Source: JAZDDE01 sp039714435 (lineage in GTDB: Bacteria; Gemmatimonadota; Gemmatimonadetes; Palauibacterales; Palauibacteraceae). Taken from it: 6,732 bases of DNA. Below are positions 1-6,005 of this stretch, piece after piece. The position numbers and the translations under genes are program-made. Below the pieces are notes generated by a model, which saw nothing but the letters and a program-made list of their open reading frames with translations, was not told where the DNA came from and ran no database searches. The first letter of the stretch is position 1. Every line of letters starts with the position of its first letter. The stretch covers positions 1 through 6,732 of the forward strand of contig JBDLJJ010000132.1 in NCBI GenBank assembly GCA_039714435.1. The letters run 5' to 3'.

Positions 1-48
1 CAAATTGGAGGCAGGCAAGACGTAGAGCGACCCCCTATATTGCAACGC

Positions 49-549
49 ATGAACGACCGAGCATTTCATCTGGCCCAAGCGAATTTCTCGCGCGGCCTCG
101 GTCTGATCGGTAGTTCTGTGATGGACCCGTTCGTGGCGCTTCTTGAACAAATCAACTCGTTGGCGGACCGGAGCCCGGGTTTCGTCTGGCGCCTTCAGAC
201 CGCGGACGGAGACGCAACCGCGATCCGCGTTTTCGACGATCCCTTGATCATCTTCAATATGTCCGTATGGGAGACGATCGAGTCACTTCACGAGTATGTG
301 TACAGCAGCGCTCACGTGGTACCGCTGCGAAAGCGTCGTGATTGGTTCGAGAAGATTGAGACGCCCGCCTCCGTACTGTGGTGGATTCCGGCCGGCCACA
401 CACCGACTGTCGAGGAAGCGGTGGAGCGGTTCGGATTCCTAACAACAGCGGGCCCGACTGCCGAGGCCTTTACCTTCGCGAAACCGTTTCCATCGCCGGC
501 TGATGTTTCGGGAGCCCAGCTTCGCCCGCTTGCGGGCTGCGGGTCATAG
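49..549 (+). CDS. DUF3291 domain protein (function unknown)
   Basis: A 166-residue protein that reads as a full-length member of the DUF3291 family. The family signature is visible in order: HLAQANFSRG at the N-terminus, the SPGFVWRLQ segment, FDDPLIIFNMSVWE, then VPLRKRRDWFEKIE and the VLWWIPAGHTPTVEEA block, ending in FTFAKPFP. The fold is, as far as I recall, a ferredoxin-like dimeric alpha/beta barrel as in small monooxygenases, but no reaction is established for the family. I chose the ATG at 49 because the conserved region begins a few residues later. A TTG at 40 is in frame, and the frame is open to base 1, so an upstream start cannot be excluded; neither visible start has a good Shine-Dalgarno. 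The last roughly 15 residues extend past the conserved domain. The stop lies 2 bases before the aminotransferase start, so the two genes are surely cotranscribed. Family assignment is confident; role is unknown. Confidence 0.85.
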   Translation: MNDRAFHLAQANFSRGLGLIGSSVMDPFVALLEQINSLADRSPGFVWRLQTADGDATAIRVFDDPLIIFNMSVWETIESLHEYVYSSAHVVPLRKRRDWFEKIETPASVLWWIPAGHTPTVEEAVERFGFLTTAGPTAEAFTFAKPFPSPADVSGAQLRPLAGCGS

Positions 550-551
550 AC

Positions 552-1685
552 GTGACGTATCTACCGCCGTTCGCCATGGAACGCTGGCAGTCCCATCACG
601 AGCACTATGTGGAGCATAATCTGTCGGACAGCGGCGTTCACCCGCTGTCGCTGGGAGAGGTGCTCCAGCTCACGCAGCAAAGCCTTGCCGAGATTCGCCT
701 GGGCTATACTCAATCAGACGGAACGCCGGGGCTGAAGTCAGCCATCGCCGCTCTGTACGACGGCGCCACTGAGGCGAACGTGGTCGTAACCACGGGTGGG
801 GCCGAAGCCAACATGGTCGCGGTCTGGGAGCTCGTCCGTCCGGGTGACCGGGTCGTGATCGTCCAGCCGGCCTATGGACAGATCGGCGGACTGGTTCGGG
901 GGCTGGGCGGTGAAGTCGTGGGCCTCCCGCTGAGGGAGTCTCTGGGCTGGCAGCCGGAGCCGGGCGCGGCGGCCGACCTGATCAGCGCAGACACACGGCT
1001 GGTCGTCGTCACGAATCCCAACAATCCGACCGGGGCGATCCTGAATCAGGCCAGCCGAGACGAATTGCTGGCCGCGGCGGCTCGGGCTGGCGCCTGGGTA
1101 TTGGCGGACGAGGTGTACACGGGAGCCGAGTTGGCCCGCGAACCGACCCCGAGTCTGTGGGGTGACTACGAGCGCGTAGTAGCAACGAACTCCCTATCCA
1201 AAGCGTATGGCGTCCCGGGTCTGCGCATCGGGTGGCTCATCGCTCCCGAAGATCTCAAGGAGAAGTGCTGGGCGCGGAAAGACTACACAACGATCGCGCC
1301 ATCGGCCCTGAGCGACTCGATCGCCGCAGCCGTCCTCCAGCCAGAGGTTCGCGCCGCGCTACTAAGCCGCACCCGCGGGATTCTGGTGCAGAACTTGGCG
1401 TTGGTCTCCGAGTGGGTCGCCGCACTTGGCTCAGCTTTCACGTTCCGGCCTCCCGATGCCGGTGCGATCTGCTATCTCAGGTACGCCTTCGAGTCGAACT
1501 CGACAGAACTTGCCGAGCAACTGAGAATGAATCAGAGTCTGCTGATCGTTCCCGGTGACCATTTCGGTATGGACGGCTATCTTCGTTTGGGCTTCGGTCT
1601 GCCCGAAGCTGAATTGGACCTTGCGCTGGTGCGTTTGGGCGAAGGTGTCCGCCTCGCGATCGAGGCGGGAGCTGTCTCAATCTGA
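552..1685 (+). CDS. PLP-dependent aminotransferase, class I/II (fold type I)
   Basis: A 377-residue cytoplasmic enzyme predicted to transfer an amino group between an amino acid and a 2-oxoacid using pyridoxal phosphate. Visible hallmarks are the TGGAEA turn that holds the cofactor phosphate (81-86), NPNNPTG with the cofactor Asn158, LADEVY with Asp186 pairing to the pyridine nitrogen and Tyr189, the Schiff-base Lys217 in NSLSKAYG, Arg225 in GLRIGW, and a C-terminal Arg345 in YLRLGFG that should bind the substrate carboxylate. All key residues are present, so it should be active. The N-terminus (LPPFAMERW, then a LRLGYTQSDGTPGL-type segment) resembles the subgroup often annotated as capreomycidine-synthase-like, but the substrate cannot be read from sequence. 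The GTG start is chosen because the LPPFAMERW motif precedes the first internal ATG (576). The start is 2 bases after the DUF3291 stop and has only a weak ribosome binding site, which suggests translational coupling. Confidence 0.9.
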   Translation: MTYLPPFAMERWQSHHEHYVEHNLSDSGVHPLSLGEVLQLTQQSLAEIRLGYTQSDGTPGLKSAIAALYDGATEANVVVTTGGAEANMVAVWELVRPGDRVVIVQPAYGQIGGLVRGLGGEVVGLPLRESLGWQPEPGAAADLISADTRLVVVTNPNNPTGAILNQASRDELLAAAARAGAWVLADEVYTGAELAREPTPSLWGDYERVVATNSLSKAYGVPGLRIGWLIAPEDLKEKCWARKDYTTIAPSALSDSIAAAVLQPEVRAALLSRTRGILVQNLALVSEWVAALGSAFTFRPPDAGAICYLRYAFESNSTELAEQLRMNQSLLIVPGDHFGMDGYLRLGFGLPEAELDLALVRLGEGVRLAIEAGAVSI

Positions 1686-1688
1686 GCC

Positions 1689-1693
1689 AGGGG
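1689..1693 (+). promoter_or_regulatory. Ribosome binding site for the FAD-subunit gene
   Basis: AGGGG lies 10 bases before the GTG at 1704. It supports that GTG as the start, as does the family-typical N-terminus LRLHEYEYHQPPDLEAAL that follows directly. Confidence 0.5.
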
Positions 1694-1703
1694 CGAAGCT
1701 AGA

Positions 1704-2696
1704 GTGCTGCGGCTGCACGAATACGAATACCACCAACCACCAGACCTCGAGGCCGCCCTCGGCCTGCTGGCTGAGCACGAGGGCGACGTCATGCCGATCG
1801 CCGGTGGCACGGACCTCGTGCCCAACATGAAGCACCGCCTCTTCACGCCCGGCCACCTGGTCAGCCTGAGCGGCCTTCCGCAGCTGCGCGGAATCGAGGA
1901 GACGGATGAGGGCCTCAGAATCGGTGCCTGCGAAACCCTGAATGCCCTGGCCCAGCATCCGATCATCATGGACCGATTCCCTTCCCTGGCCCACGCTTGT
2001 TCGCTGATTTCAGGGCCACAGCTCCGTCGGGTGGGAACGATAGGCGGAAACGTCTGCCTCGATACCCGCTGTACCTACTACAATCAGACCGAGTTCTGGC
2101 GCCAGGCGCTCGGGTACTGCCTGAAGAAAGACGGCACGCTGTGCCACGTCGTGAAAGCGGGTACACGGTGCGTCGCGGCGCACTCGGCTGACGCCCCCGG
2201 TGTTCTGATGACGCTTGACGCCCGCCTGAGCATAGCGGGCCCGGCCGGCACCCGAGAGATCGCTGTCGATGAATTCTTCACGTCGGATGGTATTTGGAAC
2301 CGTCGCATGGAGCCGGGTGAGCTGCTTCTGTCGATCACCTTACCGTGGCCAGACAAGACAGCCCGGTTCTCGTTCCAGAAGCTCCGGTCCAGAAACGCGA
2401 TCGATTTCCCGCTTCTGAATCTGGCAGCCGCGGCGAGCTTCGCGGAAGACGGAACCGTACTGGGGCTGCAAATGGTAGCGTCCGGGATGGGTTCCTATCC
2501 TCGCCGCATAGGGAAAATGGAGGATGCGGCGGTTGGAAACCGGCTCACCGACTCCGTCATCGACGCGGTCGCGCAGCAGGCCTACCGGCAGTGCCACCCT
2601 CTCGACAACATCATCGTAGATAAGGATTGGCGTCGCTCCATGGTGAGCGTCCTCGTACGCCGTTGCCTGGGGGAACTATCGCGCCATGCCTCGTAG
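1704..2696 (+). CDS. Molybdenum hydroxylase FAD-binding subunit, 4-hydroxybenzoyl-CoA reductase beta-like
   Basis: A 330-residue medium subunit of the xanthine oxidase family, which passes electrons through FAD to or from the molybdopterin subunit. The FAD-binding domain shows PIAGGTDLVP (31-40) and RRVGTIGGN (108-116). The C-terminal domain shows KLRSRNAIDFPLLNLA and ends in the typical DNIIVDKDWRRSMV segment. Unlike ordinary CoxM/XdhB subunits it carries an insert with Cys118, Cys123, Cys139, Cys147 and Cys156. The last four have spacings of 16, 8 and 9 residues, the same as the [4Fe-4S] ligands I recall for the Thauera HcrB subunit (Cys122, 138, 146, 155). The surrounding CLDTRCTYYNQTEFW and GYCLKKDG segments also fit that branch. 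Known members run reductive dehydroxylation of 4-hydroxybenzoyl-CoA with ferredoxin, but many uncharacterised relatives exist, so the substrate is inferred only. It is the last gene of the block, 18 bases after the aminotransferase. The catalytic molybdopterin and [2Fe-2S] subunits are not in the window. Confidence 0.88.
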   Translation: MLRLHEYEYHQPPDLEAALGLLAEHEGDVMPIAGGTDLVPNMKHRLFTPGHLVSLSGLPQLRGIEETDEGLRIGACETLNALAQHPIIMDRFPSLAHACSLISGPQLRRVGTIGGNVCLDTRCTYYNQTEFWRQALGYCLKKDGTLCHVVKAGTRCVAAHSADAPGVLMTLDARLSIAGPAGTREIAVDEFFTSDGIWNRRMEPGELLLSITLPWPDKTARFSFQKLRSRNAIDFPLLNLAAAASFAEDGTVLGLQMVASGMGSYPRRIGKMEDAAVGNRLTDSVIDAVAQQAYRQCHPLDNIIVDKDWRRSMVSVLVRRCLGELSRHAS

Positions 2697-2733
2697 CACA
2701 CACCGGTCTCGTAGCACGGTCTTCTAGACGCAG

Positions 2734-2765
2734 AAAAACCTGCCAGCACGAGGCTGACAGGCTTT
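2734..2765. terminator. Bidirectional intrinsic terminator between convergent genes
   Basis: CCTGCCAGC (2739-2747) and GCTGACAGG (2753-2761) pair with one C-A mismatch around a 5-base loop. On the - strand the hairpin is followed directly by TTTTT (complement of 2734-2738), making a good terminator for the lipoprotein gene about 75 bases after its stop. On the + strand it sits 42 bases after the FAD-subunit stop and is followed by a poorer CTTTCT tract, so it may serve both transcripts. Confidence 0.7.
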
Positions 2766-2802
2766 CTACTGGCCCGGGGGGCAGGAGTCCCGGACACGTC
2801 AT

Positions 2803-2819
2803 ATCTCCCTGAGGGAGAT
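2803..2819. repeat. Short perfect inverted repeat downstream of the lipoprotein gene
   Basis: ATCTCCC and GGGAGAT form a perfect 7-base-pair stem with a 3-base TGA loop, 16 bases beyond the lipoprotein stop. Neither strand has a T-tract after it, so it is not a standard terminator. It could protect the 3' end of the lipoprotein mRNA or act together with the terminator further on. The rest of the 139-base convergent gap (2697-2835) holds nothing else I can recognise. Confidence 0.4.
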
Positions 2820-2835
2820 CGCTTACCCAGCCGCT

Positions 2836-3936
2836 TCAGATACTCGCGTCGAGCGGATCGAAAATCGCTTCGGCGAAGTCAAACAGGTCGTCGAACAGGC
2901 CCACGAGATCTTGCAGGGCTTCGATATCGGCCCCCGTCAGCTCGCTGCCGTCGGCCATGACGAAGACAGGATTCTCTCCCGTTCCCGACACATTGACGAC
3001 CACGGTGCCATTGTAGGAAATGGTGCCGTTGAGGGAATCGTCTAAACCTGATGTGGCGTTGAGTACGACATCGTCACCGCCATCGGAAACGGACAGAACC
3101 ACGGTGGCAGTTTCGAGTTGCTCCGGGCCTGTGACCGCGATGTTCATATCCAGCGCTACCGAAACGTCCTCAGCGGGAACGGCCACAGAGTACAGCAGAT
3201 CCAGATCGACGGATTCGGCCAGCAGGTTGAAGGCGACCGTCTGCGACATGTCGAAGTCGACAACATCGGTACCATCGGATACAAAGCCGGCGCCGGCCAG
3301 AACGACGGCGAAGTCGTTTTCAGTAGCCGTGACCACGACGTCGATAAAGTAGTCGACCCGAGTAACGCCCCCTGTCTGGGCCACGAGCCCGAGACGAGTG
3401 GACGACGGGCTGCTTTCGTCGGTCAGGTCCAGATGCCCGATATCAGAACCGGATGCCGGACTTACGGGCTGCCGCGTGAGCGGATCGATCGGATAGAGCA
3501 GGAACCTGACGCCGTTGGCTGGCGCGCCGGTCAGCGCCTCATTGAGGACGTACTTGAGGAACTCGTCGCTCCACTCGAAGGTCTTGCCCAGAAGGTTGGC
3601 CGGAAAAATCGGCACGCTGCCGCTGCCCGAGAGTACGAAGTTCTGGACGACCTGGGCGTTGGCGCCCTCGATCACTTCCCGTGGGTTGGCTAGATTTCGC
3701 GGTAGAACGAATGACGCGACGCCGGCTGAGTCGAGCGCCGGCCCGACGAGAGCGAGACTGGCGAGGACATCGTCATCGCCGTTCAGCTGCGTCTCGATCG
3801 TATTGGTAGCCTGGGCCGTCTGCTGCGGCTCGAAGTTAGTACCGCCGAGGCCGGTGGGGTCGCCTCCGCAGGCGGCCAGGCCAACGGCCAGGGCGAGCCC
3901 CAGCGGCAGCTGGAGCAGACGAGATACCTTGTTCAT
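2836..3936 (-). CDS. Secreted lipoprotein of unknown function
   Basis: A 366-residue precursor. It starts MNKVSR, then a hydrophobic stretch LLQLPLGLALAVG, then the lipobox LAAC with the lipidated Cys23 followed by GGDPTG, so signal peptidase II processing and membrane anchoring are expected. Glycine at +2 would suit outer-membrane sorting in a Gram-negative cell. The mature part is low in cysteine, rich in Asp, Val, Ser and Gly, and has alternating hydrophobic stretches suggesting beta structure (for example VDYFIDVVVTATENDFAVVL and TISYNGTVVVNVSGTG). It closes with a strongly acidic, probably helical tail (ALQDLVGLFDDLFDFAEAIF). I recognise no enzymatic motif or named family. The start at 3936 is preferred over an upstream in-frame start at 3987 because GGAGGG sits 4 bases before it and the signal peptide begins right there. 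It is a single-gene unit, convergent with the FAD-subunit gene and divergent from the phosphofructokinase. Confidence 0.85.
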   Translation of the reverse strand: MNKVSRLLQLPLGLALAVGLAACGGDPTGLGGTNFEPQQTAQATNTIETQLNGDDDVLASLALVGPALDSAGVASFVLPRNLANPREVIEGANAQVVQNFVLSGSGSVPIFPANLLGKTFEWSDEFLKYVLNEALTGAPANGVRFLLYPIDPLTRQPVSPASGSDIGHLDLTDESSPSSTRLGLVAQTGGVTRVDYFIDVVVTATENDFAVVLAGAGFVSDGTDVVDFDMSQTVAFNLLAESVDLDLLYSVAVPAEDVSVALDMNIAVTGPEQLETATVVLSVSDGGDDVVLNATSGLDDSLNGTISYNGTVVVNVSGTGENPVFVMADGSELTGADIEALQDLVGLFDDLFDFAEAIFDPLDASI

Positions 3937-3940
3937 GTAA

Positions 3941-3946
3941 CCCTCC
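3941..3946 (-). promoter_or_regulatory. Strong ribosome binding site of the lipoprotein gene
   Basis: On the - strand GGAGGG ends 4 bases before the ATG at 3936. This near-consensus Shine-Dalgarno decides the start and suggests high translation. Confidence 0.8.
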
Positions 3947-4054
3947 GGCAATTCTGTGCGTTCTTCTAAGTGGGTCCGAGTCACCACATGAGCACCCGTT
4001 CAATTGCAAGGCGCGTGCCGCCTCGGTTGCTTGACGTTGGCGGCCTGGGATGGG
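3947..4054. promoter_or_regulatory. Divergent intergenic region, presumed promoters
   Basis: This stretch separates the oppositely directed lipoprotein and phosphofructokinase genes and must hold both promoters. I see no convincing -35/-10 pair: TTGACG at 4031-4036 looks like a -35 for the + strand, but no TATAAT-like hexamer lies 16-18 bases further. A CAATTG palindrome is at 4001-4006. GCCGCC (4017-4022) and GGCGGC (4039-4044) could form a 6-base-pair hairpin with a 16-base loop, ending 10 bases before the kinase ribosome binding site, where it could affect translation. Confidence 0.35.
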
Positions 4055-4060
4055 AAGGTG
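4055..4060 (+). promoter_or_regulatory. Ribosome binding site of the phosphofructokinase gene
   Basis: AAGGTG, with GGGA just before it, lies 5 bases upstream of the ATG at 4066. It decides this start over the GTG at 3970, which would add 32 residues unlike any phosphofructokinase. Confidence 0.7.
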
Positions 4061-4065
4061 AGAGA

Positions 4066-5346
4066 ATGGTGAAAGCAGCGAGACGCATAGGGATTCTGGC
4101 CAGCGGGGGGCCGGCTCCAGGCATAAACAGCGTGATCAGTTCGGCTGCCCTGAAGGCCCTGGACGAGGGTCTCGAAGTTGTCGGAATCTTCGACGGATTC
4201 AAGCATCTGATGGCAGGCGAGGATGTGACCCGCGTGCTCAAAGTGGCAGATGTTTCGCGGATTCACACACTTGGCGGTTCGATTCTACGCACCTCACGGG
4301 CCAATCCCGCGCAGTCGGAAGAAGACCTCCAGCGCACAGTCCAGACACTGCGGGACCTGCGCATTGAATTGCTCGTAACCATTGGCGGCGAAGGCACCAC
4401 CTACGTGGCGAGTCGGGTTGCGGAGGCGTCGAACGGATCCATACGCGTCGTCAACGTTCCGAAGACCATCGATAACGACATCCCGCTTCCCCGTGACCGG
4501 CCGACGTTCGGATTCGAGACCGCCCGCCACGTCGGGACCGATATCGTGCTGAATCTCATGGAAGATGCCCGAACGACCGGCCGCTGGTACTTCGTGCTCG
4601 CCATGGGCCGGACCGCCGGGCATCTGGCGCTCGGCATCGGCAAGTCATGCGGCGCCACCCTGACCCTGATACCTGAGGAATTCGCCTGCCGGCCCACGAG
4701 TCTGGAAGCGATCAGCCGGGTGCTGGAGGGGGCCATTCTGAAGCGGAAGGCTTTGGGCGCGCCGCACGGTGTAGCCATTATCGCGGAGGGCATCAGCGGG
4801 CTACTCGATCCCAAAGAACTGGAGTCCGTGCCGGGAGTTGAGGTCCGGCATGACTCGCACGGCCATCTTCGCCTGGCTGAGATTCCTCTGGAGACGATTC
4901 TCAAGCGCCGCGTTCAGAGCGCCCTCGCCGAGCGGGGCGACCAGGTCACGATTGTGGATCTACCTCTGGGCTACGAGCTGCGCAGCGCACCACCCATTCC
5001 CTTCGACATCGATTACACTCGAACCCTGGGATACGGCGCGGTAGAGGTTCTGCTCCGTCCGCCGGCGACGCCGGAGGAGGCACTCGGCGGCCTGGTATGC
5101 CTCGGGCCGGCCGGCCGTCTGAGCGTACTCCCGTTCAGCAGGCTTCGGGACCCGGAGACAGGGCGCACTCGCGTCCGACTCGTGGACACCGCGGCCGAGT
5201 CCTATCTCGTCGCGCGCCAATACATGATCAGGCTGACCCTTCAGGACCTCAGCGATAGCGGTTCGTTACCATCCATCGCCGCGGTGTCCAATATGAGTCC
5301 GGCGGACTTCGAGGAACGATTCCGAGGCACGGTAGTGACGTGCTGA
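4066..5346 (+). CDS. 6-phosphofructokinase, PPi-PFK-like clade with atypical donor site
   Basis: A 426-residue cytoplasmic glycolytic enzyme that phosphorylates fructose 6-phosphate to fructose 1,6-bisphosphate. Motifs in order: SGGPAPGIN (13-21), IGGEGT (106-111), PKTIDND (132-138) with Lys133 and the catalytic base Asp136, MGRTAGHLALG (180-190), Glu241 in AEGI, Arg306 in YELRSA, then FDIDYTRTLGYGA and the C-terminal RVRLVD and ARQYMIRL segments. Overall length, GGPAPG, PKTIDND, GYELR and the roughly 80-residue C-terminal extension match the long PPi-dependent PFKs of methylotrophs and spirochaetes. Those have GGDD at the donor site; here it is GGEG. Gly at the second Asp position is the ATP-type residue, while Lys133 is PPi-type. 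Group III actinobacterial ATP enzymes also combine GGEG with PKTIDND. The donor therefore cannot be fixed from sequence; ATP use is plausible. It overlaps the next gene by 7 bases, so they form a coupled pair. Confidence 0.93.
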   Translation: MVKAARRIGILASGGPAPGINSVISSAALKALDEGLEVVGIFDGFKHLMAGEDVTRVLKVADVSRIHTLGGSILRTSRANPAQSEEDLQRTVQTLRDLRIELLVTIGGEGTTYVASRVAEASNGSIRVVNVPKTIDNDIPLPRDRPTFGFETARHVGTDIVLNLMEDARTTGRWYFVLAMGRTAGHLALGIGKSCGATLTLIPEEFACRPTSLEAISRVLEGAILKRKALGAPHGVAIIAEGISGLLDPKELESVPGVEVRHDSHGHLRLAEIPLETILKRRVQSALAERGDQVTIVDLPLGYELRSAPPIPFDIDYTRTLGYGAVEVLLRPPATPEEALGGLVCLGPAGRLSVLPFSRLRDPETGRTRVRLVDTAAESYLVARQYMIRLTLQDLSDSGSLPSIAAVSNMSPADFEERFRGTVVTC

Positions 5347-6005
5347 GTCGGGCCTCGTCTTTCTCGACAGTGTTGTTCGACCTGGACGGGACTCTGATCG
5401 ACTCCACGGACCTCATCCTCGCCTCTTATCGGCACACCATGCGCGAGCACCTGGGACAAGATTCCCCGGACTACAAGTGGCTGGAGACGATCGGTCGCCC
5501 GCTCCGGGTGCAGCTGGAGGATTTCTCCCAGGACGAGGCCGAGGTCGAGTCTATGGTAGCCACCTACAGAGCTCACAATCACTCAGCCCACGACGACCTG
5601 GTGCGGCCGTTCGAGGGCATTCGGGGTGTGCTGGAAGACCTGATGTCAGGCGGGGCCATTCTTGGAATCGTGACCAGCAAGCATTCGGTGGGTACCGCCA
5701 TGGGCCTGCGGGCCTGCGGGATCGAAAGCGAGTGGTTTCAGACGATCGTCACCTCGGACAGCGTAGAGGAATACAAGCCGCACCCGCGTCCGGTGCTGGC
5801 GGCGCTGGAAGATCTGGGCACCGCGCCGGGCGAAGATGTGCTCTTCGTCGGAGACAGCGTCCATGATATGCACAGTGGCCGGGCGGCCGGCGTAGCCACT
5901 GCCGCAGCAGTGTGGGGACCCTACGAGGCGCCCGGACTGGGGTCCATCGAACCGGATTACTGGCTGCGCAGCGTCACCGAGCTTCGCTCGTTAGTTCTGG
6001 CGTAG
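5340..6005 (+). CDS. HAD-superfamily hydrolase, PpaX-like pyrophosphatase
   Basis: A 221-residue soluble phosphohydrolase of HAD subfamily IA. Motif I is VLFDLDGTLIDS with nucleophile Asp14 and acid/base Asp16, motif II is IVTSK with Thr112, motif III Lys146 lies in EYKPHPRP, and motif IV is GDSVHD with Asp172 and Asp176, which hold Mg2+. The cap region carries ATYRAHNHSAHDDLV (74-88), which strongly recalls the YRxFNHxxHDxLV segment of Bacillus PpaX, the pyrophosphatase that clears PPi made by HPr kinase/phosphorylase. Phosphoglycolate phosphatase is the main alternative, and HAD substrates are hard to predict. The GTG start lies inside the end of the kinase gene (GTGCTGA overlap), with GAGG at 5324-5327 as a somewhat distant ribosome binding site, so translation is probably coupled. 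The 3' end overlaps the convergent lon gene by 32 bases. Confidence 0.88.
   Translation: MLSRASSFSTVLFDLDGTLIDSTDLILASYRHTMREHLGQDSPDYKWLETIGRPLRVQLEDFSQDEAEVESMVATYRAHNHSAHDDLVRPFEGIRGVLEDLMSGGAILGIVTSKHSVGTAMGLRACGIESEWFQTIVTSDSVEEYKPHPRPVLAALEDLGTAPGEDVLFVGDSVHDMHSGRAAGVATAAAVWGPYEAPGLGSIEPDYWLRSVTELRSLVLA

Noticed and set aside
1577..1969. A 130-codon - strand frame across the aminotransferase/FAD-subunit junction
   Set aside because: It is opposite two well-supported genes, is rich in Arg and Ser as expected for a GC-rich shadow frame, and shows no motif.
2774..2793. CCGGG/CCCGG inverted repeat in the convergent gap
   Set aside because: Only 5 base pairs with a 10-base loop and no T-tract; expected by chance in GC-rich DNA.
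3118..3693. A 191-codon open frame on the + strand opposite the lipoprotein gene
   Set aside because: It lies wholly antisense to a gene with signal peptide, lipobox and ribosome binding site, and its translation shows no family motif. The same holds for the + strand frame 3515-3940.
3937..3987. Upstream extension of the lipoprotein to an in-frame start at 3987
   Set aside because: It would put 17 charged residues before the signal peptide, and the ribosome binding site at 3941-3946 fits the ATG at 3936.
4031..4059. TTGACG as the -35 of a sigma-70 promoter for the phosphofructokinase
   Set aside because: The bases 16-18 further on are GGAAGG/GAAGGT, which overlap the ribosome binding site and are not a -10 element.
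3970..4065. GTG at 3970 as start of the phosphofructokinase
   Set aside because: The 32 extra residues have no family counterpart, and AAGGTG is well placed for the ATG at 4066.
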